NCBI GenBank assembly: GCA_902761585.1
Contig: CACWKX010000011.1
Location: 19,448-83,447 of the forward strand
Direction: 5' to 3'
Source of the DNA: an uncultured Lachnospiraceae bacterium
GTDB taxonomy: Bacteria > Bacillota > Clostridia > Lachnospirales > Lachnospiraceae
DNA: 64,000 nt
A model generated the notes under the pieces. The model was not told where the DNA came from, searched no databases, and saw only the letters and a program-made list of their open reading frames with translations. Shown here one piece after another: positions 27,981-37,296 of the stretch. The first letter of the stretch is position 1, and every line of letters begins with the position of its first letter. A program made the translations under genes and the position numbers.

Positions 27981-28301
27981 TTTAGTTCCTCCTTCTTGAA
28001 GTTCGTTCTATAAGCGCGCAGGTTGGATATGCAGCCTTCTCTGCCGCCGTCCCCTGCCGTTCGTCACCGCAGTCTCCGGTGCCCGGCGGAGCGGAATCTG
28101 GCAAAGAAAAATGCCTCCGCTGTATGCTCAGAATTTCGCACCTATCATAGCATACAGAGGAGGCATTGTCCATGAAGCGTCGTGAAATTACACTATTTTA
28201 TGTTCTTTTCGCTGGACAATCTGTTCTATTTATACAAACTAATGTTTTAGTGTTATATCATCAGTTGTATTATACTAACGTGTTGTATAACAGGCTTTCT
28301 C
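27981..28301. other. Leader/intergenic region upstream of nifJ
   Basis: No gene seen. From right to left on the minus strand it holds an AT-rich stretch (28172-28300) with several TATAAT-like boxes and a pair of 8-base inverted arms (ATTGTCCA and TGGACAAT) about 40 bases apart, then a strong terminator hairpin (28110-28167), then about 120 bases of GC-rich sequence up to nifJ without a recognisable promoter. Confidence 0.55.
28110..28167 (-). terminator. Terminator or attenuator upstream of nifJ
   Basis: 19-base arms with one mismatch (AATGCCTCCTCTGTATGCT and partner), a 20-base loop, and TTTTTCTTT directly after on the minus strand. It may end the ABC-F transcript. The region between it and nifJ shows no promoter, so it may instead attenuate nifJ transcription. 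Confidence 0.75.
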
Positions 28302-29936
28302 TCAATCCTCATCATCCGTCTCGCTGGTGTAGACCGTGCGCTTTCTCGCCATCTCATCGGACGCCAGATACTCATCGTAGGTCGTGACCTTGTCGATCAG
28401 TTTGCCGTTCGGCAGGATTTCCATGATACGGTTCGCGGTCGTCTCCACGATCTCATGGTCTCTTGATGAGAACAGCATCACACCCGGAAACTTGATCATG
28501 CCGTCGTTGAGGGCCGTGATCGATTCCATGTCCAGATGATTGGTCGGCTCGTCGAAAATCAGCACATTCGCAGCGGAAATCATCATCTTTGAGAACAGGC
28601 AGCGTACCTTCTCGCCGCCGGAAAGGACCTTCACATACTTGTCTCCATCCTCCCCTGCAAAGAGCATCCTGCCAAGAAAGCCTCTCACATACGTCTGATC
28701 CTTGATCTCCGAATACTGGGTCAGCCACTGGGCAACGGTCAGATCGTTGTCAAACTCATCGGTGTAATCCTTCGGAAAATAAGCTCTTTTTGTCGTGACA
28801 CCCCATTTGAACGAGCCCTCATCCGGCTCCTCAAGCCCCATCAGAATCCGGAAGAACATCGTCTTGGCCTGCTCATTTCCGCCTACAAAAGCAACCTTGT
28901 CGTCATGGCGGAGCGTGAAGGTCAGATCGTCAAGCATCTTCACGCCATTTACCGTCTTCGACAGATTCTCAACCTGCAGAATCTCATTCCCGATCTCCCG
29001 CTCCGGCCTGAAGTCGATGTACGGATACTTCCTCGAGCTTGGCCTGATATCGTCAAGCTGAATCTTCTCCAGTGCCCTCTTCCTCGAGGTGGCCTGCTTG
29101 GACTTGGACGCATTCGCAGAGAAACGCTGGATGAATTCCTGCAGCTCCTTGATCTGCTCTTCCTTCTTCTTGTTGGCCTCCTTCATCTGACGGATGCGCA
29201 GCTGGGAAGACTTGTACCAGAAGTCATAGTTGCCCGCATAGAGCTGAATCTTTCCATAGTCAATATCCGCAATATACGTGCAGACCTTGTTCAGAAAATA
29301 CCGGTCGTGGCTGACCACGATGACCGTATTCTCAAAGTTGATCAGAAACTCCTCAAGCCAGCCGATCGCGTCCAGATCCAGATGGTTTGTCGGCTCATCC
29401 AGAAGCAGGATGTCCGGATTGCCGAACAGGGCTCTTGCCAGAAGGACCTTGACCTTCTGGGAGCCGGTCAGCTCCTTCATCAGTACCTGGTGAAGTTCTG
29501 TCGGAATCCCCAGCCCGTTCAGGAGGGACTCCGCGTCAGACTCCGCCTCCCATCCGTTCATCTCGGCAAATTCCGCCTCGAGCTCAGATGCCCGCACGCC
29601 GTCCTCATCCGAGAAATCCGGCTTCGCGTAGAGGGCATCCTTCTCTTTGCCGATCTCATACAGCCGTCTGTTGCCCTGGATGACCGTGTCGAGTACAACC
29701 TGATCATCATACTTGAAATGATCCTGCTCGAGGAAAGACAGTCTCTGTCCCGGTGTGATGGTGACACTTCCGGACGTCGTCTCCAGCTTTCCGGCCAGTA
29801 TCTTCAGAAATGTGGACTTGCCTGCCCCATTCGCGCCAATGACGCCATAGCAGTTGCCTTCGGTGAATTTGATGTTGACATCTTCGAACAATGCTCTCTT
29901 TCCGAGACGCAGCGTGACATCATTTGCAGCTATCAT
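28302..29936 (-). CDS. ABC-F family ATPase (YkpA/YbiT-like)
   Basis: 544 residues with two ABC ATPase domains and no membrane segments, as in ribosome-associated ABC-F proteins. Domain 1: Walker A GANGAGKST (about 38), signature LTGSQKVKV, Walker B ILLLDEPTNHLD. An inter-domain linker of about 70 residues rich in Lys and Gln follows (MKEANKKKEEQIKELQEF). Domain 2: a deviating Walker A GGNEQAKTM that keeps the Lys but not the usual Gly before it, signature LSGGEKVRC and Walker B VLIFDEPTNHLD. The start at 29936 follows AGGAGG; homology begins there. It lies downstream of the carB terminator. Confidence 0.9.
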   Translation of the reverse strand: MIAANDVTLRLGKRALFEDVNIKFTEGNCYGVIGANGAGKSTFLKILAGKLETTSGSVTITPGQRLSFLEQDHFKYDDQVVLDTVIQGNRRLYEIGKEKDALYAKPDFSDEDGVRASELEAEFAEMNGWEAESDAESLLNGLGIPTELHQVLMKELTGSQKVKVLLARALFGNPDILLLDEPTNHLDLDAIGWLEEFLINFENTVIVVSHDRYFLNKVCTYIADIDYGKIQLYAGNYDFWYKSSQLRIRQMKEANKKKEEQIKELQEFIQRFSANASKSKQATSRKRALEKIQLDDIRPSSRKYPYIDFRPEREIGNEILQVENLSKTVNGVKMLDDLTFTLRHDDKVAFVGGNEQAKTMFFRILMGLEEPDEGSFKWGVTTKRAYFPKDYTDEFDNDLTVAQWLTQYSEIKDQTYVRGFLGRMLFAGEDGDKYVKVLSGGEKVRCLFSKMMISAANVLIFDEPTNHLDMESITALNDGMIKFPGVMLFSSRDHEIVETTANRIMEILPNGKLIDKVTTYDEYLASDEMARKRTVYTSETDDED

Positions 29937-30024
29937 GTATCTGAATCCTCCTGAAATCCTTGTCGCCCCACAGAAAAACCCGGGGCTCTTCCGGCATTCC
30001 TCCGGCAATTCTCGTCCCTGCCGT

Positions 30025-30067
30025 GAAAAAAGACCGCTTTTCCTATTGTACAGAAAAGCGGTCTTTT
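30025..30067 (-). terminator. Terminator of the carAB operon
   Basis: 16-base perfectly matched arms (AAAAAGACCGCTTTTC and complement) around a 10-base loop, with a run of T on the minus side. It lies just after the carB stop. Confidence 0.9.
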
Positions 30068-30075
30068 TGCAAGCG

Positions 30076-33000
30076 TTATCTCCTGTCGATGTCTGCGATG
30101 TCGACCAGACTGAGCTTTGTCACTGAATTGTCCTCGAGCGAGGTAATCAGCGCCCGGGCCGTATCGACAGCCGTTATGACATTGACCCCGGTCTCGATGG
30201 CCGCGCGACGGATCAGAAATCCGTCCTGCTGATGCTCGATGCCCCTGTTCGGGATATCGATGACCAGATCGATTCGATGACCGAGGATCAGATCCATCAG
30301 ATTCGGGGAATCCTTCTCCAGTTTATTGACCTGGCGGGCCGGGATTCCTTCCGCGCGGAGTGCCTTCCATGTTCCGTGTGTCGAATAGATCGTATACCCG
30401 ATTTTTGAGAACCGTCTGGCAATATCGATCATCTCCGGCTTCTCCTCGTCACAGACCGTGATGATCATGTTGCTGTACTTCGGCAGCCGGACACCGGCAC
30501 CAAGAAATGCCTTGTACAGCGCCTCATCAAATGTCTTCGCGATGCCCAGGCATTCACCGGTCGACTTCATCTCCGGACCAAGCGTAACATCCGCATCCCG
30601 GATCTTCTCAAAGGAAAAGACCGGCATCTTGACCGCGAAATAATCTGCCTCCGGCTGGAGCCCGGGCGTATAGCCCATGTCTCTGATCTTTTCGCCCAGA
30701 ATGACTCTTGTCGCAAGCGGAACAATCGGAATCCCGGTCACCTTGCTGATGTAGGGTACCGTCCGCGAGGATCTCGGGTTCACCTCAATGATATACACAC
30801 CATCATCCCGGACGATGAACTGAACATTCATCATGCCGATCACGTGCAGATTCTGTGCCAGACTCCTTGTATAGGACTCAATGACAGCCTTGACTTCCTT
30901 TGACAGATCCTTTGCCGGATAGACCGAAATCGAGTCGCCGGAATGGATGCCCGCCCGCTCGATGTGTTCCATGATGCCGGGGATCAGGATATCCGTTCCG
31001 TCACAGACAGCATCAACTTCAATTTCGCGTCCCATCATGTACTTGTCAACAAGGATGGGATGATCCTGCGCATAGCGGTTGATGTTGCCGATATAGGAAT
31101 CAATATCCTCGTCGGAAATTGCAATCCGCATCCCGGCACCGCCCAGCACATAGGACGGGCGGACAAGAACCGGATAGCCCAGACGGTTTGCCACAGCCTT
31201 GGCTTCGTCTGCCGTGAAGACAGTCTCCCCCTTCGGTCTGGTGATGCCGCACCGCTCCAGCACCTCGTCAAAGCGTTCCCTGTCCTCTGCGGCATCGACA
31301 TCGTCCGCATCCGTTCCAAGAATCCTGACGCCCATCTTCATGAGCGCGCTCGTCAGCTTGATCGCCGTCTGGCCGCCGAACTGGACGACCGCACCGTCCG
31401 GTTTCTCCAGCCGGACAACGTTCTCAACATCCTCCGGTGTCAGCGGTTCAAAATAGAGCTTGTCAGCAATATCGAAGTCCGTCGATACCGTTTCCGGGTT
31501 GTTGTTGATGATGATCGTCTCGAAGCCGGCTTTCTGGAAGGCCCAGGTACAGTGGACAGAGCAGAAATCAAACTCGATCCCCTGTCCGATCCGGATCGGC
31601 CCGGACCCCAGCACCAGAACCTTCTTCTTATCATGTTTTCCGGCTGCCTCCGCAGCCTCATCCTCGCCCCCGTCATACACAGAATAATAGTACGGGGTCT
31701 GCGCCTCAAACTCGGCAGCGCAGGTGTCCACCATCCGGAATGAGGCATGGATACCGGCCTTTTCCCGAAGCAGGCGGATCTCCTCCTGCGTCTTTCCGGT
31801 CAACGATGCGATCACACTGTCCGGGAATTCCATGCGCTTGGCTTCCCGCAGCAGGTCTTCCGTCAGCGGCTGCTCTTTCAGCGCCTTCTCCATCTCCGTC
31901 AGATGCGCGATCTTGTCCAGAAACCAGGGATCAATCTTCGTCGCCTTGTAGATGCCTTCCCTCGTAAATCCACGCCGAAGTGCCTCCGCGATGACCCAGA
32001 TTCGCTGGTCATCGACATCCTGAAGCTTTTTATGAAGTTGTTCGTCATCGAGTCCCGAGAAGTCATAGCTCATGAGGCTGTCGACATGCTGCTCGAGAGA
32101 ACGGATTGCCTTCATCAAAGCGCCCTCGAAGTTCGTACAGATGCTCATCACTTCGCCGGTCGCCTTCATCTGTGTGGACAGACTCCGCTTTGCCGTAATG
32201 AATTTGTCAAACGGAAGCCTCGGCATCTTCACCACACAGTAGTCCAGCATCGGCTCAAAGCTGGCATAGGTTTTCCCGGTAATCGCATTCCGAATCTCAT
32301 CCAGCGTGTACCCGAGAGCGATCTTGGCAGCAACCTTCGCGATCGGGTATCCTGTCGCCTTCGATGCAAGCGCCGAGGATCTTGACACACGCGGATTGAC
32401 CTCAATGACACAGTATTCAAATGAGTCCGGCTTCAGGGCATACTGGACATTGCAGCCGCCGGTAATTCCCAGCTCTGTGATGATGTTGAGCGCGGAGGTG
32501 CGGAGCATCTGGTATTCCTTGTCACCCAGCGTCTGGCTCGGCGCTACAACAATGGAATCCCCTGTATGGACACCAACCGGGTCAATGTTCTCCATGTTGC
32601 AGACGGTAATGACATTGCCGGCGCCGTCCCGCATGACCTCGTACTCGATTTCCTTCCATCCGGCGATGCTTCTCTCGACCAGCACCTCCCCGACACGTGA
32701 AAGGCGGAGACCGTTCTCCAGGATCTCATCAAGCTCTTCCTGGTTGTTCGCGATGCCGCCGCCGGAACCGCCAAGGGTGTAAGCCGGCCGCAGCACAACC
32801 GGATATCCGATCCGTCGTGCAAACTTCTCTCCATCTTCGATATTGCGAACGACCTGGGAGGGCGCCACCGGCTCCCCGATCTTCTCCATGGCCTCCTTGA
32901 ATTCGAGACGGTCCTCGGCTCTCCTGATTGTCCGGGAAGTTGTTCCGATCAGGCGGACATCCAGATCCTTCAGGATTCCCTTCTCCTCCAGCTCCATCGC

Positions 33001-33294
33001 AAGGTTCAGTCCGGCCTGTCCCCCGAGCGTCGGCAGAATGCTGTCCGGCCTCTCCTTCCGGATAATCGACTCCACCACCTCCGTCGTCAGCGGTTCGATG
33101 TAGACATGATCCGCAATATCCTTGTCGGTCATGATGGTCGCCGGATTGCTGTTGAGCAGGACAACCTCGATGCCCTCCTCCTTCAGACTTCTGCATGCCT
33201 GAGTTCCTGCATAGTCAAACTCGGCCGCCTGTCCGATGATAATCGGGCCGGAGCCAATGACGAGCACTTTCCTGATGCTGTTATCCTTCGGCAT
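30076..33294 (-). CDS. carB: Carbamoyl-phosphate synthase large subunit
   Basis: 1072 residues, full length. It makes carbamoyl phosphate from bicarbonate, ammonia (delivered from CarA) and two ATP, feeding pyrimidine and arginine synthesis. It has the duplicated ATP-grasp layout: first half starting VLVIGSGPIIIGQAAEFDYAG, second half repeating VLVLGSGPIRIGQGIEFDF near residue 560. The paired EVNPRVSRSSALASKATGYP and EVNPRSSRTVPYISKVTGIP are the two grasp cores. The C-terminal MGS-type allosteric domain lies beyond about 935. The ATG follows the carA stop by two bases, so the two are translationally coupled. Confidence 0.97.
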   Translation of the reverse strand: MPKDNSIRKVLVIGSGPIIIGQAAEFDYAGTQACRSLKEEGIEVVLLNSNPATIMTDKDIADHVYIEPLTTEVVESIIRKERPDSILPTLGGQAGLNLAMELEEKGILKDLDVRLIGTTSRTIRRAEDRLEFKEAMEKIGEPVAPSQVVRNIEDGEKFARRIGYPVVLRPAYTLGGSGGGIANNQEELDEILENGLRLSRVGEVLVERSIAGWKEIEYEVMRDGAGNVITVCNMENIDPVGVHTGDSIVVAPSQTLGDKEYQMLRTSALNIITELGITGGCNVQYALKPDSFEYCVIEVNPRVSRSSALASKATGYPIAKVAAKIALGYTLDEIRNAITGKTYASFEPMLDYCVVKMPRLPFDKFITAKRSLSTQMKATGEVMSICTNFEGALMKAIRSLEQHVDSLMSYDFSGLDDEQLHKKLQDVDDQRIWVIAEALRRGFTREGIYKATKIDPWFLDKIAHLTEMEKALKEQPLTEDLLREAKRMEFPDSVIASLTGKTQEEIRLLREKAGIHASFRMVDTCAAEFEAQTPYYYSVYDGGEDEAAEAAGKHDKKKVLVLGSGPIRIGQGIEFDFCSVHCTWAFQKAGFETIIINNNPETVSTDFDIADKLYFEPLTPEDVENVVRLEKPDGAVVQFGGQTAIKLTSALMKMGVRILGTDADDVDAAEDRERFDEVLERCGITRPKGETVFTADEAKAVANRLGYPVLVRPSYVLGGAGMRIAISDEDIDSYIGNINRYAQDHPILVDKYMMGREIEVDAVCDGTDILIPGIMEHIERAGIHSGDSISVYPAKDLSKEVKAVIESYTRSLAQNLHVIGMMNVQFIVRDDGVYIIEVNPRSSRTVPYISKVTGIPIVPLATRVILGEKIRDMGYTPGLQPEADYFAVKMPVFSFEKIRDADVTLGPEMKSTGECLGIAKTFDEALYKAFLGAGVRLPKYSNMIITVCDEEKPEMIDIARRFSKIGYTIYSTHGTWKALRAEGIPARQVNKLEKDSPNLMDLILGHRIDLVIDIPNRGIEHQQDGFLIRRAAIETGVNVITAVDTARALITSLEDNSVTKLSLVDIADIDRR

Positions 33295-33296
33295 GT

Positions 33297-34616
33297 TCAG
33301 TCTCCCTCCTTCTCGCTTTTCACGCGCTCCATCATCCTCACAAAACGATCAAACAGGTAACCGGAATCCTGCGGTCCCGGGCAGGCCTCTGGGTGGAACT
33401 GTACCGTAAAGATATTTTTTCCAAGGTAGGTCATTCCCTCATTTGTCCCATCATTCACGTTCCGGAAGGCAGGACGCGCGACATCTGCGCCCAGGCTTTT
33501 CTCATCTACCGCATATCCATGGTTCTGGGAGGAAATGTATACCCGTCCTGTCTTCAGATCCTTGACCGGATGATTGCCTCCTCTGTGCCCGTATTTCAGC
33601 TTGTAGGTATCTCCTCCTGCCGCCAGCGCCATCAGCTGATGGCCAAGACAGATCGCAAAGACCGGGACATCGCTTTCATACAACTTCCGCACCTGGCAGA
33701 TGATCTCTCCGCAGTCCTTCGGATCACCGGGGCCGTTGGACAGCATGATGCCGTCCGGCTGATCTGCCAGAATCTCATCTGCGGTCGTCCATGCCGGATA
33801 AACTGTGACACGGCAGCCCCGGTGCACAAGGCTTCTTCCAATGTTGCGTTTCATGCCGAAGTCCATCACCGCGACATGAAGATGCCGGCGGGCGGCCTTC
33901 TCGGAAAGCCGTACATAAGCCTGCTCGCGTTCGTCCGCAGCCTTCTGGGCAATCGGCGTTCCTGCAAGTGCCGGATCATCCGCGGAGATGATTCCATCCG
34001 CTGTGCCTGCCGGATTTTTCTCTGTCCGCCGTCCGTTCCCTGCTTCCTCTTCCAGCTCCACTCTGGAGCCTACCAGGTTCGGCCACGGTACATTCATCCC
34101 GCTGTCTGTAAACTCGTACTTTTCCCGGCAGCTGACGCGTGAGACGACATCCCCGGTCCGATATGCCTTGATCCGGGGCAGCAGCTCACGGATCTCCTCC
34201 TGGGAGTAGTCCCTGGTCGTGATCATGCCGTTCATGGTTCCGCGGTTCCGCAGCGTCTTCGTCAGCGCTCTGGTATCAATGCCTGAAATTCCGGGAATAT
34301 CATATCTTGTGAGAAAATTCTGGATGGTGTCTTCCGAGCGGAAGTTAGAAGGAATACGGGAGAATTCCCGGGCGATGAAAGCGGACAGCCAAGGTCTTGA
34401 AGACTCCATATCCTCAAAGCTGACGCCATAGTTTCCAATGAGAGGGTAGGTCATGACAACAGCCTGGCCTGCATAGGAGGGATCTGTCAGGACCTCCAGG
34501 TATCCCGTCATCGACGTATTGAACACGATCTCCGAGATCACCTCTCTCCTCGAACCGACGCTTTCTCCCTTCAGTAGAGTTCCGTCCTCCAGTATCAGAT
34601 ACGCTGCACTGCCCAT
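33297..34616 (-). CDS. carA: Carbamoyl-phosphate synthase small subunit, with long inserted linker
   Basis: 439 residues against roughly 355-380 usual. It hydrolyses glutamine and passes ammonia to CarB. The N-terminal domain (LILEDGTLLKGESVGS, FNTSMTGYLEVLTDPSYAGQ) and the class I glutaminase (ISNGP-like LSNGPGDP, catalytic Cys in FAICLGHQLMALAAGG, HPEACPGPQD) are intact. The extra length is an insertion at about residues 172-243 between the domains, polar and Ala/Glu-rich (EEEAGNGRRTEKNPAGTADG), which looks like a flexible linker. First gene of the carAB operon; the start follows AGAGAGG. Confidence 0.95.
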   Translation of the reverse strand: MGSAAYLILEDGTLLKGESVGSRREVISEIVFNTSMTGYLEVLTDPSYAGQAVVMTYPLIGNYGVSFEDMESSRPWLSAFIAREFSRIPSNFRSEDTIQNFLTRYDIPGISGIDTRALTKTLRNRGTMNGMITTRDYSQEEIRELLPRIKAYRTGDVVSRVSCREKYEFTDSGMNVPWPNLVGSRVELEEEAGNGRRTEKNPAGTADGIISADDPALAGTPIAQKAADEREQAYVRLSEKAARRHLHVAVMDFGMKRNIGRSLVHRGCRVTVYPAWTTADEILADQPDGIMLSNGPGDPKDCGEIICQVRKLYESDVPVFAICLGHQLMALAAGGDTYKLKYGHRGGNHPVKDLKTGRVYISSQNHGYAVDEKSLGADVARPAFRNVNDGTNEGMTYLGKNIFTVQFHPEACPGPQDSGYLFDRFVRMMERVKSEKEGD

Positions 34617-34778
34617 GAGATGCCTCTCTTTCTTAAGCTGTTCAAAATCTAAAGAATGCTACCATACACGCGGCAGCTTTGCAAGCTGACAATCTTTAAG
34701 GGCACTGGATTATTTCACAGGGAACTCGTACAATAGAGATTAATTTTGAGAATAAATGACAGGGGGAACAGACGGAAT

Positions 34779-35627
34779 ATGGAACCGATGAGCCGGTCTG
34801 AGCGGGATAAAAGAGAGAAGGACATTCAATATCTGGAGGAGGTCTCGCTGAATGCCTGGCCCTCCTATATGATCGAGCTGTATGACGGCTGGCTGATCCG
34901 TTTCTCGTACAATTACTCCTACCGGACAAACTCCGTGGAGCAGGTCGGAATTTCAACCATCCCCGTCGAGGAGAAGATCGCCTACTGTGAGGCTGTCTAC
35001 GACCACTTCAGCAGTCCCTGCTCCTTCAAGATCCAGCCTCTCCTGGATCCCTCATTTGACCATCGTCTCTCCCAGCGCGGCTATGATGTCCGGCACATTA
35101 CGGAGGTGATGACGGCTGATCTCAACGACGTCAATCTGCTGAGGGAAGAACAGCGGGAATACATCTTTGAAAACCGTCTGAACCTGCCGACCCTCGTCCA
35201 CTATGCAGGAGGGCTGACGGTCGAACTGAACGCTGTCGTCACAGACGAGTGGATCCGCGGGCTTTTCCATCTGAACGGGACCTCTGAACCGAACCTGCGC
35301 CGAATTGTCCCTTCCATGTATGCGGCCATTCCGAAAGAAACGATCGCAGCCAGCATTGAAATTGACGGCCGGATCGTGGCAACCGGTCTCGGAATCCGGG
35401 ACCGGGACTATATCGGAATCTACGCCATCTATGTATCGCCCAGCTGCTGGAGGCGCGGCTACGCCCGGGCAATCTGCTCCACAATTCTGAAAGAGGCACG
35501 CCTTCAGGGCGCCCGCTATGCCTATCTGCAGGTCGTAAAGGGAAACACTGCTGCCAAAAAGCTCTACCAGTCGCTCGGTTTTCAGGACTTTTATACCTAC
35601 TGGTTCAGAAGCAAGGCTCTCTCCTGA
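34779..35627 (+). CDS. GNAT family N-acetyltransferase
   Basis: 282 residues. The C-terminal half is a GNAT fold: IGIYAIYVSPSCWRRGYARAICSTILKEAR contains the acetyl-CoA pyrophosphate-binding signature (RRGYA, about residue 220), followed by LQVVKGNTAAKKLYQSLGF, the standard end motif. The N-terminal part (NAWPSYMIELYDGWLIRFS) resembles the extended N domain of two-domain acetyltransferases. The substrate is unknown. The frame is open to a TTG at 34746, but GGGGGA before the ATG at 34779 favours the later start. It is divergent from carA and has no obvious operon partner. Confidence 0.85.
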   Translation: MEPMSRSERDKREKDIQYLEEVSLNAWPSYMIELYDGWLIRFSYNYSYRTNSVEQVGISTIPVEEKIAYCEAVYDHFSSPCSFKIQPLLDPSFDHRLSQRGYDVRHITEVMTADLNDVNLLREEQREYIFENRLNLPTLVHYAGGLTVELNAVVTDEWIRGLFHLNGTSEPNLRRIVPSMYAAIPKETIAASIEIDGRIVATGLGIRDRDYIGIYAIYVSPSCWRRGYARAICSTILKEARLQGARYAYLQVVKGNTAAKKLYQSLGFQDFYTYWFRSKALS

Positions 35628-35725
35628 GTCAGCGCCATCCCGGCAGCCGTCTTGATCTCATCCGCTTTCGTATACAATCGCAGCCTCTTCCGCGTTCAAG
35701 TATCATTTTCTCGAATACCGTCTTG

Positions 35726-36607
35726 TTACAGTTCCCAGCGCCCGGCTGCCCCGCAGGGCAGAATCAGGCCGCTGTCTCTGACCGGAAGTCCGATCTCCTC
35801 CGATGAAACAGTCCCCCCGAAGATGGGAACGAGCGTCACGCTCAAAAGATACGTCAGCACTGCCGGTGACAGGCCCGTCGTATAGGAATTCAGCAGGAAG
35901 AACAGCGGCCTTTTCGAAAGAAGCTGTGTTGTCAGCTTTAAAAGCTCATGGATGCAGTCCTCCATCTTCCAGATCTCACCTTTCGGGCCTCTCCCGTAAG
36001 AGGGAGGATCCATGATGATTGCATCATAATGGTTGCCGCGGCGGATCTCGCGCTCTACAAACTTTCTGCAGTCATCCACCAGCCAGCGGACAGACGAGTG
36101 GCCGATTCCGGACGCTTCGGCATTCTCCTTCGCCCAGCCGACCATACCTTTTGAAGCGTCCACATGCGTCACGACTGCACCTGCCTGAGCCGCTGCAACT
36201 GTCGCCCCGCCGGTGTAGGCAAACAGGTTCAGGACCTTCACTTCCATTCCCTGACGGATCCGATTGCGGATTTTCTCTGAAAACCAGTCCCAGTTTGCCG
36301 CCTGCTCCGGAAAGAGTCCGGTATGCTTGAATGAAAAGGGCTTCAGATGAAACGTCAGATCCAGTCCGCCGCTCTGGTAGCCGATCGTCCACTGCTGCGG
36401 CAGATCAAAGAATTCCCATTCTCCGCCGCCCCTGCTGGACCTGTGATAGTGAGCATTACACCGTCTCCATCCCGGATCCTTTTTGTCCGTCTGCCAGACC
36501 ACCTGCGGATCCGGTCTGATGAGGAGGTAGGATCCCCAGCGTTCCAGCTTCTCCCCGCAGGAGGTATCGAGGATCTCATAATCTGTCCAGTTTGATGCCG
36601 TTATCAT
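35726..36607 (-). CDS. Class I SAM-dependent methyltransferase (RlmI/RlmK-like)
   Basis: 293 residues. The SAM-binding motif is VLNLFAYTGGATVAAAQAGA near residue 125, followed by VTHVDASKGMVGWAKEN; the catalytic motif is IIMDPPSYGRGPKGE near 197. This pattern matches 23S rRNA cytosine methyltransferases of the RlmI/RlmK/YccW group, without the N-terminal PUA domain. It is therefore probably an RNA methyltransferase, although the exact target is not known. The ATG overlaps the HAD gene stop (ATGA), so the two are coupled. Confidence 0.85.
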   Translation of the reverse strand: MITASNWTDYEILDTSCGEKLERWGSYLLIRPDPQVVWQTDKKDPGWRRCNAHYHRSSRGGGEWEFFDLPQQWTIGYQSGGLDLTFHLKPFSFKHTGLFPEQAANWDWFSEKIRNRIRQGMEVKVLNLFAYTGGATVAAAQAGAVVTHVDASKGMVGWAKENAEASGIGHSSVRWLVDDCRKFVEREIRRGNHYDAIIMDPPSYGRGPKGEIWKMEDCIHELLKLTTQLLSKRPLFFLLNSYTTGLSPAVLTYLLSVTLVPIFGGTVSSEEIGLPVRDSGLILPCGAAGRWEL

Positions 36608-37272
36608 CTTCTATTCCCTGCTTTCTCCCACAATGCTGTTACCGCCCCCGGAAGCTGCGAAAAGGCTTCGATCGAAGGAACCTTCTCCTTCTCCGCGTCG
36701 ACCTGTCCGAATCCATAGGCTGCATAGATGAACGGAATTCCCGCCTTTCTTGCCGCATCCAGATCGCCGGCTGTATCGCCCACATAAAGCGCGCGCTGAA
36801 GCTCATTTCTCTCCATACACAGGCGGATGCTGAAGTCCTTCGACTTTCCGGTATCGCCGAAGCACACATGATCCTCAATCAGACTGCCTGTCCCCGACGC
36901 ATGCAGGAAGTCCTCGATATACCCCTTCTGGCAGTTGCTGACGATGTACAGGTGAAACCCTGCTTTCTTTAAACACGTCAACGTCTGCCCAACAGAGGGA
37001 TATACCCTGCCGCCGTGTTTCCACATATAGGTCACTTCCGCATCCATCATCCCCTCAAGCGCCTGATGCCGCCTTTTCTCCGGGAGTGGTGCAAGAAGGC
37101 GGTCCCCGATCTGAGTCATCGTCAGCCCGAGGACTCCCTCAATATCCGCGTCCGTGTAAGATCCCGGCATCTCGGGAATCTGTTCTTCTCTGTACAGATT
37201 CCACGAATCTCTGATCACACTCACGGCATTCCACAGCGTTCCATCCACATCAAGAATGATTCCGTCTTTCAA
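36604..37272 (-). CDS. HAD family hydrolase (phosphoglycolate phosphatase-like)
   Basis: 222 residues. HAD motif I is LDVDGTLWN at about residue 8, motif II IVSNCQ near 113, the motif III Lys in GKSKDFSIR, and motif IV YVGDTAGDLDAARKAGI near 160. The cap domain lies between motifs I and II. Members dephosphorylate small phosphates such as 2-phosphoglycolate; the substrate here is not determined. The start is TTG at 37272, with AGGAGG 5 bases upstream. It lies 24 bases after the GH3 gene and overlaps the methyltransferase gene by 4 bases, so all three are likely one transcript. Confidence 0.87.
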   Translation of the reverse strand: MKDGIILDVDGTLWNAVSVIRDSWNLYREEQIPEMPGSYTDADIEGVLGLTMTQIGDRLLAPLPEKRRHQALEGMMDAEVTYMWKHGGRVYPSVGQTLTCLKKAGFHLYIVSNCQKGYIEDFLHASGTGSLIEDHVCFGDTGKSKDFSIRLCMERNELQRALYVGDTAGDLDAARKAGIPFIYAAYGFGQVDAEKEKVPSIEAFSQLPGAVTALWEKAGNRR

Positions 37273-37296
37273 AATATCCTCCTGCTGCCTTCCTTC

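Noticed and set aside
28166..28387. A short plus-strand frame starting after GGAGG near 28160
   Set aside because: The GGAGG is part of the terminator stem and the frame continues antisense into the ABC-F gene.
28905..29954. A 349-codon open frame on the plus strand
   Set aside because: Antisense to the ABC-F gene, whose motifs are clear; no independent evidence of coding.
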